From assembly GCF_001571325.1 (NCBI RefSeq), contig NZ_BCTO01000026.1, forward strand, positions 60,402 through 124,401: DNA of 64,000 nucleotides, given 5' to 3'. This DNA comes from Delftia tsuruhatensis NBRC 16741 (GTDB taxonomy: Bacteria; Pseudomonadota; Gammaproteobacteria; Burkholderiales; Burkholderiaceae_C). The position numbers were made by a program, and so were the translations under genes. Positions 8,097-16,703 of this stretch are shown here, piece after piece (positions within the stretch are counted from its first letter, which is position 1; every line of letters begins with the position of its first letter). The notes beneath the pieces are model-generated. The model searched no databases and had not been told where the DNA came from. It was given only the letters and a program-made list of their open reading frames with translations.

Positions 8097-8989
8097 GCCA
8101 GCTCTCCTTGTTCCAGTGCCAGGTCCAGGCCAAACAGTTCGGCCACGGTGCGCCGCACGTTGACGCGCACCATTTCTCGGCGGAAATCCGCCGAGCCGCG
8201 CAGGTCCGAAACCGGTGTGATGTCGGCCGCGACGATGTCACCCGCCTCGGCCGCCAAGGCCCAGGTGAGGGCACGGCCTTCAAGAAAGCCCTCGGCGCGC
8301 CGCTGGCGCACGGGTATGGGCGTAGAGGCGCCCACGACGAGACGCGCGTCGCGGCAGATGCCCCCGGCGGTGTGCGCCACCAGGGCCACGCTGGCCAGCG
8401 GCCGGTGTTCGGCCGCTGTGCGCAGAAAGCGCGTGTACACACCGCTGCGCCGGTCGTCTCCTTGCCCCATGGGCGGCACGCGGATCTCGCTGACGATCTC
8501 GTCGCCTTCCAGCGCCGTGGCGTAGTAGTCGACCAGGAAGTCCTCGATGTCCAACAGGCGCTCGCCTCTTGCGCTGGCCAGCACGATCTGGGCGCCCAAT
8601 GCCATCAGGCAGCCGGGCGGGTCGGTGGAGGGGTCGGCATAGCAGAGATTGCCGCCCACCGTGCCCTGATTGCGCACCTGCGGGTTGGCCATGTGCTGCG
8701 CCATGCCGGCCAGGACAGGGTAGTGATGCGACACCAGCGGCGAGGCCGCCAGTTCGGCATGGCGCACCAGGGCGCCGATACGCAGGCCACGCACCGGGTC
8801 GAAGTCCAGGCCGCGCAACGCATCGATGCCAGCCAGCGAGACCAGGTGCGTGGGCGCGAGCATGCGCTGGCGCATGCCCAGCATCAAGGCCGTGCCGCCG
8901 GCGATCACGCGGCAGTCCTCGCCCAGTTCGGCCAGCAACCGGCTGGCCTCCGCCACCGAGGTGGGCTCCAGGAAGTCGAAGTCATGCAT
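8093..8989 (-). CDS. Molybdenum hydroxylase FAD-binding subunit (CoxM-like)
   Basis: 298 aa. It receives electrons from the iron-sulfur subunit and passes them to an acceptor through FAD. The FAD-binding motifs AGGTALMLGMRQR and the TVGGNLCYADPSTDPP loop are intact, with the CO-dehydrogenase flavoprotein C-terminal domain at about 180-290. The start at 8989 gives the normal N-terminus MHDFDFLEP and overlaps the large subunit by 8 nt. The substrate is set by the large subunit, not by this protein. Confidence 0.94.
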   Translation of the reverse strand: MHDFDFLEPTSVAEASRLLAELGEDCRVIAGGTALMLGMRQRMLAPTHLVSLAGIDALRGLDFDPVRGLRIGALVRHAELAASPLVSHHYPVLAGMAQHMANPQVRNQGTVGGNLCYADPSTDPPGCLMALGAQIVLASARGERLLDIEDFLVDYYATALEGDEIVSEIRVPPMGQGDDRRSGVYTRFLRTAAEHRPLASVALVAHTAGGICRDARLVVGASTPIPVRQRRAEGFLEGRALTWALAAEAGDIVAADITPVSDLRGSADFRREMVRVNVRRTVAELFGLDLALEQGELA

Positions 8990-11276
8990 GACGGCCCTCC
9001 TCGGCGCGTGCGCGCAGCGCCGCCAGGATTTTTTCGGGCGTGATCGGCAGATCGCATATGCGCACGCCGATGGCGTCGTACACGGCGTTGGCGATGGCAG
9101 GCGCTCCCGGCAGGATGGCGGTTTCGCTGGCCCCTTTGGCGCCATAGGGGCCGTTGGGGTCGTTGGACTCGACAAAGCCGCCGCGCAGCAAGGGCACGGC
9201 GTCGGCCGTTGGCATGGTGTAGTCGGCGAAGTTGCCGTTGGCCAGGCGCCCGCCTTCCAGGTGCAGTTGCTCGTAAAGGGCCCAGCCCATGGCCTGGACG
9301 GTGGCCCCGTTGGTCTGCCCATGGATGGCGACGGGGTTCAGCGCCTTGCCGCAGTCGTCGGCCACATAGCTGTCAAGCACCAGGACCTGGCCGGTTTCCG
9401 TATCGACCTCGACCTCCACTGCCTGGGCCGCGAAGGAATAGGCCGGCGCGATGTTGCCGTGCAGCTGGGCGTCGTGCATCTGCGTCTGGGCATCCCAGGT
9501 GTGGCTGACCTGTATGCCCTCGCCGCCATGGCGCCAGATGTGCTGGCGTGCGAGCTCGGCCATGCCTGCCGCACGGTCGGTGCCGCGCACGCGCACCTGA
9601 CCATCGGCCAGCTCCAGGTCGTCGACCTGCGCCTCCAGCACGACGGCGGCCAGGGCCAGCAGCTTGCTGCGGGCCGCCTGCGCGGCACCTATGGCGGCAT
9701 TGCCTGCAGCCATGGTCACGCGCGAGGCCAGCGAGCCTATGGCGAAGGGCGTGCTGTCCGTGTCGGGTGCGGCCACGCGGACCTGCGACAACGGCAGCGT
9801 GAGTTCATGGGCGACGATCTGGCTGAGCATGGTGGCCGCGCCCTGGCCCATGTCGCACTCGCCACTGAGCACAAGCACCTGGCCATCCTCATGGATGCGC
9901 ACCACCACGGTGGAGCCGTCCCAGTTGCCCATGGTGCGGTTGCCGCTGACATGCATGGCCGCAGCCATGCCCACGCCCCTGCGGCGGGCGCCAAGGGCCT
10001 GGCGGGGGCGGGCGCGCTTGCCGCGCCAGTCGATGGCATCGGTGGCCTGGTCTATGCACTCCTTGAGGCCGGCGCTGCCGATCTTCCAGCCATGCACTGT
10101 CACGTCGCCGGCTTGCACTGCATTGAGCTTGTGGACTTCGGCCGGATCCAGCCCCAGCTGCTCGGCCATGATGTGGATGTGGCTGTTGAGCGCGAACAGC
10201 ATCTGCGTACCGCCAAAGCCGCGGAACGCGCCGTGCGGCGGGTTGTTGGTATAGACCAGGGTGGCGTGCGATCGGACGTTGCCCTGCCTGTGCATGTTGT
10301 CGCTGCGCATGGCACTGACGTGCATGACCTCGGCCGACAGACCCGCATAGGCACCGCACTCGGCAACGATGTGCACCTGCTTGGCGAGGATGCGGCCATC
10401 ACGCGCCATGCCCAGCTTGAGCGTGATGCGCTCGGGGACGCTGGAGCAGCAGGCCAGGAAGTCCTCCAGCCGGTTGTTGACCAGGCGCACGGGCCGCCCG
10501 GTGCGCAGGGCCAGCAGGCCCGCCACGAGCTGGTTGTCGTCCTCGACGATCTTGCCGCCAAAGCCGCCGCCCGTGGTGGCCTGCACCACGCGGATGGCGG
10601 ACACCGGCAGCTCCAGCGCCGCCGCCAGCCGGGCACGCGCCAGGAAAACCGACTGCGTGGAGGTCTGTACCAACAGGCGGCCATCGGCGTCGATGGAGGC
10701 CAGGGTGGCCATGGGTTCCAGGTAGCCCGGGTACTGCGCATGCGTGGTGTACGTGGCTTCGTGAACCAGATCAGCTGCGGCGAATCCGGCATCGGCATCG
10801 CCGCGCTCGAAGCGGATCTCGTGGGCGATGTTGCCCCGGCCCGGATGAACGCCGGGCGCTTCTTCATCCAGGGCTTCCTCGGGCGACAGGATGGCGGGCA
10901 GTTCTTCGTACTCGACCTCGATCAGGTCCAGCGCATCGCGGGCGATCTCTTCTGTGGCGGCAGCCACGGCTGCCACCTCTTCCCCCGCAAAGCGCACCAG
11001 GCCGTCGGCCAGGATGCGCCGCTCCTTGTGGCTCACGCCCCAGGGCGTGCGCGGTGCATCTGCCCCGGTCAGCACGGCTTTCACACCGGGCAGCGCACGC
11101 GCTGCAGCAATGTCGATGCGCACGATGCGCGCATGCGGATAGGGGCTGCGCAACAGCTTGGCATGCAGCATGCCCGGCAGCTTGAGGTCGCCCGCGTACT
11201 GGGCACGACCTAGTACCTTGGACAGCGCCGTGACCTGGGCCGTCTCGCGGCCCAGCGTGGAATTCGAGGTATTCAT
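8982..11276 (-). CDS. Molybdopterin-binding hydroxylase large subunit (CoxL/XdhB-type)
   Basis: 764 aa. It is the catalytic subunit holding the molybdopterin cofactor. Visible family motifs are the N-terminal GRAQYAGDLKLPGML, TTGGGFGGK, the GAFRGFGG loop and the C-terminal GPYGAKGASE with the catalytic Glu718. The AYXCSFR signature of true form-I CO dehydrogenase is absent, so the substrate is more likely a heterocycle, aldehyde or aromatic CoA ester. It starts one base after the stop of the Bug protein gene. The substrate cannot be read from the sequence. Confidence 0.93.
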   Translation of the reverse strand: MNTSNSTLGRETAQVTALSKVLGRAQYAGDLKLPGMLHAKLLRSPYPHARIVRIDIAAARALPGVKAVLTGADAPRTPWGVSHKERRILADGLVRFAGEEVAAVAAATEEIARDALDLIEVEYEELPAILSPEEALDEEAPGVHPGRGNIAHEIRFERGDADAGFAAADLVHEATYTTHAQYPGYLEPMATLASIDADGRLLVQTSTQSVFLARARLAAALELPVSAIRVVQATTGGGFGGKIVEDDNQLVAGLLALRTGRPVRLVNNRLEDFLACCSSVPERITLKLGMARDGRILAKQVHIVAECGAYAGLSAEVMHVSAMRSDNMHRQGNVRSHATLVYTNNPPHGAFRGFGGTQMLFALNSHIHIMAEQLGLDPAEVHKLNAVQAGDVTVHGWKIGSAGLKECIDQATDAIDWRGKRARPRQALGARRRGVGMAAAMHVSGNRTMGNWDGSTVVVRIHEDGQVLVLSGECDMGQGAATMLSQIVAHELTLPLSQVRVAAPDTDSTPFAIGSLASRVTMAAGNAAIGAAQAARSKLLALAAVVLEAQVDDLELADGQVRVRGTDRAAGMAELARQHIWRHGGEGIQVSHTWDAQTQMHDAQLHGNIAPAYSFAAQAVEVEVDTETGQVLVLDSYVADDCGKALNPVAIHGQTNGATVQAMGWALYEQLHLEGGRLANGNFADYTMPTADAVPLLRGGFVESNDPNGPYGAKGASETAILPGAPAIANAVYDAIGVRICDLPITPEKILAALRARAEEGRHA

Positions 11277-11277
11277 G

Positions 11278-12261
11278 TCATTCAGCGGTGATGCCGAGTT
11301 CGCGGATCACCTTGCCCAGGCGCTCGTAGTCGGCAGCGTTGACATCGGCCAGCACCTGCGGCGACCCGCCCACGGGCACGGCACCGAAGGTGGCCATCTT
11401 TGCCGCCACCTCCGGCATCCTGAGGATCTCGTTGAGATGGGTGTTCAAGGTCTGCACCACGGGGGTCGGCGTGCCCTTGGGCGCGAAGAAGCCATTCCAG
11501 GCACCTGCGGCTATGTCCCTGTAGCCCAGTTCCGCCAGCGAAGGCACATCGGGCAGCAGGGGCGAACGCTTCGGGTCGGTCACGGCCAGCGCGCGCAGCT
11601 TGCCCGCCTGGATGTACTGGGCCACCGGCCCCAGCGTGACGTAGGCCAGCCCCACATGACCCGCTGCCACATCGTTGACGGCCGGTGCCACGCCGCGATA
11701 GGGCACATGCTGAATGCTCACTCCGGCAGCGCGGTTCAGCCACTCGGCACCTATGTGCATGGGCGAGCCTGCGCCGGGACTGGCGTAGCTGAGCGTCTTG
11801 CCGGCCTTGGCCGCAGCCACCATGTCGGCCACGCTTTTGAATCCCGTGGAGGGATGGGCCACGAGCAGCACGGCCTGGCTGGCGGTCTGCACCACGGGGG
11901 TGAAACCTTTCAAGGGGTCATAGGTCGCGGCAGTAGGGAGCCTCATCACCATGGGGGCGATGGTGAAGGGGTTGGGCGTGAACAGTAGCGTGTAGCCATC
12001 GGGCACGGCCCGCGCAACCAGGTTGTTGCCCACGGTGCCGCCCGCCCCGGGCCGGTTGTCCACCACCACGGGCTGGCGCAGACGCACCGTGAGCTTTTCG
12101 GCGAACAGGCGCGCCATGGCGTCCGTGTCACCACCTGCGGGATAGGCGACCACCACGGTGATCGGCCTGGCGGGGTAGTCCTGTGCAAATGCCGGACCAC
12201 AGACAGCGGTGGCAAAAGCCAATGCTGCAATGGTCAGGCCTTGCCGACGATGGGGGGTCAT
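11278..12261 (-). CDS. Bug-family periplasmic solute-binding protein
   Basis: 327 aa. It is a tripartite-tricarboxylate-transporter receptor (TctC/Bug) type binding protein. A signal peptide ends near AFA-QDYP, followed by YPARPITVVVAYPAGGDTD, NRPGAGGTVGNNLVARA, DGYTLL and the C-terminal domain with PSLAELGYRD. Start ATG at 12261 is fixed by AAAGGAG seven bases upstream; the longer frame adds 16 residues with no ribosome site. No TctA or TctB partner is present, so it is an orphan binding protein. As first gene of the hydroxylase operon it probably captures the substrate or a related acid. Confidence 0.93.
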   Translation of the reverse strand: MTPHRRQGLTIAALAFATAVCGPAFAQDYPARPITVVVAYPAGGDTDAMARLFAEKLTVRLRQPVVVDNRPGAGGTVGNNLVARAVPDGYTLLFTPNPFTIAPMVMRLPTAATYDPLKGFTPVVQTASQAVLLVAHPSTGFKSVADMVAAAKAGKTLSYASPGAGSPMHIGAEWLNRAAGVSIQHVPYRGVAPAVNDVAAGHVGLAYVTLGPVAQYIQAGKLRALAVTDPKRSPLLPDVPSLAELGYRDIAAGAWNGFFAPKGTPTPVVQTLNTHLNEILRMPEVAAKMATFGAVPVGGSPQVLADVNAADYERLGKVIRELGITAE

Positions 12262-12331
12262 CACTGGCTCCTTTGAAAGCGCGGACATGCATCGGTCAGA
12301 TACGGGCATGGCAGCTGGGGCTGGCTATGGG

Positions 12332-12341
12332 ATGAATTCAT
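12332..12341. repeat. 10-bp palindrome in Bug/MarR divergent promoter
   Basis: ATGAATTCAT is a perfect palindrome in the 243-bp region between the hydroxylase operon and the MarR gene. It shares the ATTCAT/TTGAT-rich character of the two sites beside it. Confidence 0.3.
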
Positions 12342-12360
12342 ACGATTCATCCATGAAACA

Positions 12361-12380
12361 TTGATCCTCAAAAGAATCAA
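12361..12380. promoter_or_regulatory. TTGAT-N10-ATCAA inverted repeat, candidate MarR operator
   Basis: TTGAT at 12361 and ATCAA at 12376 form an interrupted palindrome. The half-site matches that of the stronger repeat at 12398. MarR proteins usually bind such repeats near their own divergent promoter. Confidence 0.4.
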
Positions 12381-12397
12381 TGACGATTTTCTCCGGC

Positions 12398-12415
12398 AAG
12401 TTGATGAATCAACTT
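12398..12415. promoter_or_regulatory. Perfect 8+8 palindrome, candidate MarR operator
   Basis: AAGTTGAT-GA-ATCAACTT is a perfect inverted repeat with a 2-base spacer, the size typical of MarR sites. It lies between the MarR gene and the molybdenum hydroxylase operon, so one regulator bound here could control both directions. Confidence 0.55.
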
Positions 12416-12504
12416 ACTGAAAACACTGATTGACCTCTATTGATTTCTCCAAAGAAATTCCACAAGACAAACGTCAGGCAGCCTGTGAAACAATTGATGG
12501 GAAC

Positions 12505-13071
12505 ATGTCCATCCCACCTTCTCCTCTCCCTGTGCCCAGCACGCCCGCAGGCAATCCCTGGACCCACCTTGACGAGGCAGGCAGCAGCCTGACCGTCGAT
12601 GCCTTTCTGACCACGCTGATGAGCCAGGTGGGCAATGCGCTGCGGCGCACCATCACCGTGCCCTATGCCGATACGGCGGGCTTGACGGTTTCGGAGTGGC
12701 GGCTGTTGGCCCTTGTCGCGCATGCAGGCGAGTTGCCGTTCAGCGCGCTGGTGGTGCAATCCACTTCGGACAAGGCCCTGGTGAGCCGGGCGCTGCGGCT
12801 GCTCGAGGAACGCGGCCTGGTGGCCCTGCTGGCGCAAGGCTCCACTCCACGCAAGAAGATCCTGTGCTCCATCACGCCTGCGGGCCGGCAGTTGCATGAC
12901 GAGGTGATGCCCGTGGCCCGACAACACCAGGCCGCTGCTCTGCTAGCGCTGACGCAGGAGGAACGGGAGGTGATGTATCGGGCCTTGCTCAAACTGCGCG
13001 GTTATTGCCAAGGCAGCCAAGCCGACCCAGCGACCGAAGGCGGCCCCGCTACGGCAGACGGCGAAGCCTGA
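12505..13071 (+). CDS. MarR-family transcriptional regulator
   Basis: 188 aa from the ATG at 12505; a TTG start at 12430 would add 25 residues without family similarity. The winged helix-turn-helix is visible at about 60-125: LTVSEWRLLALVAH, LVVQSTSDKALVSRALRLLEERGLV, then a basic wing (GSTPRKKILCSITPAG). It faces the hydroxylase operon across 243 bp containing palindromes, so it probably senses the substrate of that pathway. The ligand is unknown. Confidence 0.88.
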   Translation: MSIPPSPLPVPSTPAGNPWTHLDEAGSSLTVDAFLTTLMSQVGNALRRTITVPYADTAGLTVSEWRLLALVAHAGELPFSALVVQSTSDKALVSRALRLLEERGLVALLAQGSTPRKKILCSITPAGRQLHDEVMPVARQHQAAALLALTQEEREVMYRALLKLRGYCQGSQADPATEGGPATADGEA

Positions 13072-13073
13072 AT

Positions 13074-13646
13074 TCAGCCCACTTCAGGCCGGTTCTGCAG
13101 CAACACCTCAGCGCGCGCCAGATCGTCCAGCGTATCGATGTCGGTGAGCACACCAGCATCGTCCACATCGACCTGAACCACATGTCCGGCTTCGCGCAGC
13201 GCCTTCAGCACAGGCGCCCCGCCCTTCTCTCCGCTCAACGCCATGAGCGCCGCGCCGCATGCGGCGCCGAAACCCACGGGATGTCCACGCGCGCCTTGAT
13301 GGACAGGCTGGGCGGCTCGGGCCCCCGCATGCAATGCATCGGCCACTTTCAGCAAGGTCTGTGGACTCACCAGCGGCAGATCGGCCGGCAAGACCAGCCA
13401 GCCTGGCGCATCGGCTGTGGCACGCACGGCCGCAGACAGCGAATCGCCCATTCCGGGGTGGCCCGCATCTTCCAGATGCCAGGGCAGGCCGCTGGCGCGG
13501 ACGGCGGCCAGTGTGTGTTCCAGCACGGTGCTGCCGCCCAGCGGCGCGGCGAGCTTGTGCATGGCGCCGCCCGACGCGCGGAAACGCTCGCCACGGCCCG
13601 AGGCGAGGATGATCACGCAGGGGCGGCCTTTGAAGTCTCTGAGCAT
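13074..13646 (-). CDS. MocA/MobA-like molybdenum cofactor nucleotidyltransferase
   Basis: 190 aa. The N-terminal nucleotidyltransferase signature LASGRGERF, the [18 protein letters not shown] segment and [10 protein letters not shown] identify an NTP_transferase_3 (MobA-like) protein. Members near molybdenum hydroxylase genes (MocA) attach CMP to molybdopterin to make the dinucleotide cofactor of CoxL-type enzymes. Its position just beyond the MarR gene fits that role. The ATG at 13646 starts at the family N-terminus; the frame is open 30 codons further upstream. Confidence 0.85.
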   Translation of the reverse strand: MLRDFKGRPCVIILASGRGERFRASGGAMHKLAAPLGGSTVLEHTLAAVRASGLPWHLEDAGHPGMGDSLSAAVRATADAPGWLVLPADLPLVSPQTLLKVADALHAGARAAQPVHQGARGHPVGFGAACGAALMALSGEKGGAPVLKALREAGHVVQVDVDDAGVLTDIDTLDDLARAEVLLQNRPEVG

Positions 13647-13698
13647 GCGCAACTCTAGCGCAGCAAATGGGAGGTCGGGCGCAGGCACAATGCAGGCC

Positions 13699-14346
13699 AT
13701 GAGCAGCATTTCCACCTCGATCGCCGATCTGCGCAAAAGCTACGAGCGCGCGGAACTGAGCGAATCGGCCTCCCTGGCCGATCCGCTGCAGCAGTTTGAC
13801 CAATGGCTGCAGGAAGCCCTGAGCGCCCAGGTGCCCGAGCCCAATGCCATGACGCTGGCCACCGTGGGCGGCGACCTGCGGCCCAGCACGCGCATCGTGC
13901 TCATCAAGGGCTATGACGAGCGCGGCCTAGTCTGGTACACGAACTACGACAGCCGCAAGGGCCAGCAACTGGCGGGCAACCCCTTTGCCGCGCTGCAGTT
14001 CCACTGGGTGGAGCTGGAGCGCGTGGTGCGCATCGAAGGTCGGGTGGAAAAGGTCAGCGAGGCCGAAAGCGACGCCTACTTCAACAGCCGCCCGCTGGAC
14101 TCTCGCATTGGCGCCTGGGCCAGCCCGCAAAGCCAGGTCATCAGCGGGCGCAGCGTGCTGGTGGCCAATGCAGCCAAGTACGGCGCGCAGTTCCTGCTGA
14201 ACCCGCCACGCCCGCCACATTGGGGCGGATTCAGGCTGGTGCCCGAGCGCTGGGAATTCTGGCAAGGCCGCAAGAGCCGGCTGCACGACCGCCTTTGCTA
14301 CCAGCTTGAAGCTGGAACCTGGCTGCGCCAGCGCCTGGCGCCCTGA
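13699..14346 (+). CDS. pdxH: Pyridoxamine 5'-phosphate oxidase
   Basis: 215 aa. It oxidises pyridoxine or pyridoxamine phosphate to pyridoxal phosphate using FMN. Typical PdxH strings are present: [90 protein letters not shown] and the C-terminal RLAP. An in-frame ATG at 13690 is an alternative start. It is divergent from the MocA-like gene with 52 bp between. Confidence 0.97.
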   Translation: MSSISTSIADLRKSYERAELSESASLADPLQQFDQWLQEALSAQVPEPNAMTLATVGGDLRPSTRIVLIKGYDERGLVWYTNYDSRKGQQLAGNPFAALQFHWVELERVVRIEGRVEKVSEAESDAYFNSRPLDSRIGAWASPQSQVISGRSVLVANAAKYGAQFLLNPPRPPHWGGFRLVPERWEFWQGRKSRLHDRLCYQLEAGTWLRQRLAP

Positions 14347-14377
14347 TCCCCTCGATTGCTGGCGCTGCTGAAACCCA

Positions 14378-15330
14378 TCAGCCCGGCAGGCGCTGGGCCA
14401 GCCACAGCATCAGCGGCACGGTAAGCAAGGCCAGCGCAGTGGACACCGCGATGCTGGCGGACACCTCCTCCTGCATCACGCCATAGCGCTGCGTGAACAG
14501 GAACACGTTGGCCCCCACGGGCAATGCAGCCGCCGTGAACATCACGACCACCGGCAGGCCGCCCAGACCGAAGGCCCAGGCCAGCGCAAGCAGCAGCAGC
14601 GGATGCACCAGGTTCTTGACCAGCGCGATGCCAGCAGCCTCTCGCAAGTTCTGGCCCACCCTGGTGTAGGCCAGTGTCACGCCGACCAACAGCAGCGCCA
14701 TGGGGCCCAGCGCCTGGCCCAGGACCTGCAGGGACCGGTCCACCGCTTCGGGCAGCACCAGCCCAGTCTGAGCGAACAGCAAGCCAGCGAGTATGGGCAG
14801 CGGCACAGGATGCACGATGCCGTTGCGCACGGCCTGCAGCACCGTGCGCCACATGGGGCGCGGTGCGCTTTGGCCGCAGCGCTGGCGTTCGTGGGCCTCG
14901 GCCAGCTCGAACACGATGGTGGCTGCGGTCAGCAGGATCAGCGCATGCAGCGAGACCAGGGTGAACAACGTGACAGCCCTTCCTCCCCGTAGACCAGCCC
15001 CACCAGCGGCACGCCGATCATGACGGTGTTGCTGAACATATTGGCCAGCCCCCGCGCGGCCGAGCGCGTGGAAAAGCCGCCCAGCACCATGGACACCACG
15101 AAGATCAGAGCAGTCGCCAGGAAATACAGGGCCACGGGCTGAAAGTCCAGCTCCTGTACCCGCACCGCACCCATGGTGCGAAACAACAGCGCCGGCGTAA
15201 GCACCAGAAACACAAGGTTGGACAAATCCTTGATGGCGGTGGCACGCACCCAGGCCAGCCGGGCGGCAAGAAAGCCTGCGCCTATGCAAAGAATGACAGG
15301 GATGAGGGAGGCAAAGACGGGAGAGTTCAC
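14378..15330 (-). pseudogene. AEC-family permease, interrupted by a single-base frameshift
   Basis: The reading frame is split. The first frame from a GTG at 15330 encodes VNSPVFASLIPVILCIGAGF through VGLVYGEEGL. The second frame resumes with VTLFTLVSLHALILL and runs to 14378. Joined, they give about 317 residues with the ten-helix hydrophobic profile of auxin-efflux-carrier (AEC) transporters. The break is near 14974-14978, where CTGGTC appears to have become CTGTC, a one-base loss. It is either a real pseudogene or a base-calling error. The intact protein would export organic acids or similar solutes. Confidence 0.8.
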
Positions 15331-15537
15331 TGAAGCAGGACCGGGAAGCTGCGCCTGCGCAGGCTTGCGGCGCGCGCAGATTATGCGCCGCAGACCCGGC
15401 CCTGCCTCGTTCAGGCGTCGTCCCGGGCCTCGAAGGCCCGGCCAGCCTCCACGGACGTGCCAAGGCTCAGATTCATGCCGAACAGCCCCCTTTTCTGGCG
15501 ACTTGTCGCCACTGACATTCATCAGCCGATAACAAGG

Positions 15538-15566
15538 TTGCCACTCAACTTCATGTAAGTTACATT
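15538..15566 (+). promoter_or_regulatory. Candidate sigma-70 promoter for the recombinase-like gene
   Basis: TTGCCA at 15538-15543 and TACATT at 15561-15566 with a 17-bp spacer, 40 bp before the ATG of the recombinase-like gene. The surrounding 70 bp are AT-rich compared with flanking coding DNA. Confidence 0.45.
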
Positions 15567-15606
15567 GATCATCCCTATTGGTTGATTCGTTTTGCTCTAG
15601 ACGTCC

Positions 15607-16668
15607 ATGACTTCATCACCATCCCAGGCACCCGCTGCCGGCAAGCCGCCGTCCACTGTCCCCGACGGACTGGCCCTGTTCCGGCATTGGCTGGAAACCG
15701 AGGGCGCCAAGGGCTGGGATGCCCTGGACACGGCGCCCGACAGCGGCTACGAAAAGGTATGGCGTGCCTGGCTGCGCAGCCTGGGCGATGCGGGCATGCC
15801 CGCCAGAGAAAGTTCCCTCTCCCCCACCACGCCGAAAGGCAAAGTCAACGCAAAGGCCCGCGCCTGGCAGCAGGCCACCGCCGTGGATGTCCAGAATTTC
15901 CTGCGCCCGCGCGAAGGCCAGTTGTCGGGCCACCAGCCCGGCCGCCGCATCAGCGAGGTCACACGCAGGCGCTACTGGCGCCTGCTGGAACGCATCTACG
16001 ACCATGCGCTGGACCACGGCTGGGTCAGCGCCAATCCCGCCGCAGGGCTGGCGCCGCAGGAGCGCCCCCCTGCCGAAGACGGCCAGGGCCATTGCCTTCC
16101 CGCGCCGCTGTGGAATGCCCTGCCCCGCCACATACCGATGGCCGACGGCTTTCAGTCGGCGCGCGACCGCGCCATCTTGCTGCTGCTGTACGAACTGGCG
16201 CTGGCGCCCGAGGAGGTGCGCGGCCTGTGCTGGCGCGATGTGCAATGCGCAGGACCAGGCGATGGCCTCCCCTGTCAATTGCATATCGATGGCGCACGCG
16301 CCGCGCAGCAGCGCACGCTGGATCTGTCGGAAACGGTGGTGAAGGCGCTGCAGGACTGGAAAGGCTTCAGCGCCGGCCAGCGCGGACCCGAGGCCGTTCA
16401 GCCCGACGCCCCGGTCTTTTACTCGCGCGAGGGGCAGCCGCTGTCGGTGCGCGTGCTGTTCCATGTGGCCTCGCAGCTGATACAGCGTGCCCATGCGGCC
16501 CAACCCGCTTCTGCCCAGAAGGCGCCGCTGCACCGGGTCGGGCCGCAGGTGCTGCGCAACACGGCCATCGTGCAGTGGTTGCGCGCGGGCCGTGCCGAGA
16601 CCGAAGTGGTGCAGTGGATAGGCGTCGACAGCGCACGCGCCCTGCGCCATCTGCAGCATTACCTGTAG
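15607..16668 (+). CDS. Tyrosine-recombinase-family protein with degenerate active site
   Basis: 353 aa. The order of an N-terminal SAM-like core-binding region (about 20-150, RRRYWRLLERIYDHALDHGWVSANPA) and a C-terminal catalytic fold (about 165-353, RDRAILLLLYELALAPEEVRGLCWRDV) is that of integrases. Key residues look replaced: the first catalytic Arg (GLRxSE) reads ALAPEE, the HxLR box reads PQVLR (Arg kept, His lost) and the LGH box reads WIGVD. A Tyr remains near the C-terminus (HYL). It may be a DNA-binding or structural relative of XerC/XerD, not an active integrase. No other phage or element genes flank it. Confidence 0.8.
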   Translation: MTSSPSQAPAAGKPPSTVPDGLALFRHWLETEGAKGWDALDTAPDSGYEKVWRAWLRSLGDAGMPARESSLSPTTPKGKVNAKARAWQQATAVDVQNFLRPREGQLSGHQPGRRISEVTRRRYWRLLERIYDHALDHGWVSANPAAGLAPQERPPAEDGQGHCLPAPLWNALPRHIPMADGFQSARDRAILLLLYELALAPEEVRGLCWRDVQCAGPGDGLPCQLHIDGARAAQQRTLDLSETVVKALQDWKGFSAGQRGPEAVQPDAPVFYSREGQPLSVRVLFHVASQLIQRAHAAQPASAQKAPLHRVGPQVLRNTAIVQWLRAGRAETEVVQWIGVDSARALRHLQHYL

Positions 16669-16703
16669 CAGACGGCGCGGGAGCGCAGCGCGGGCAACCC
16701 GCC

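Noticed and set aside
8982..11276. Carbon monoxide dehydrogenase identity for the CoxL-like protein
   Set aside because: The AYXCSFR active-site signature of form-I CO dehydrogenase is absent.
12941..12960. Second copy of the folD-side CTGCTAGCGC repeat
   Set aside because: The CTGCTAGCGCTGACGC string lies inside the MarR coding sequence and lacks the second arm and T tract.
15331..16668. Integrated mobile element with attachment site at the recombinase gene
   Set aside because: No flanking direct repeats, tRNA, or other element genes were seen, and the active site looks degenerate.
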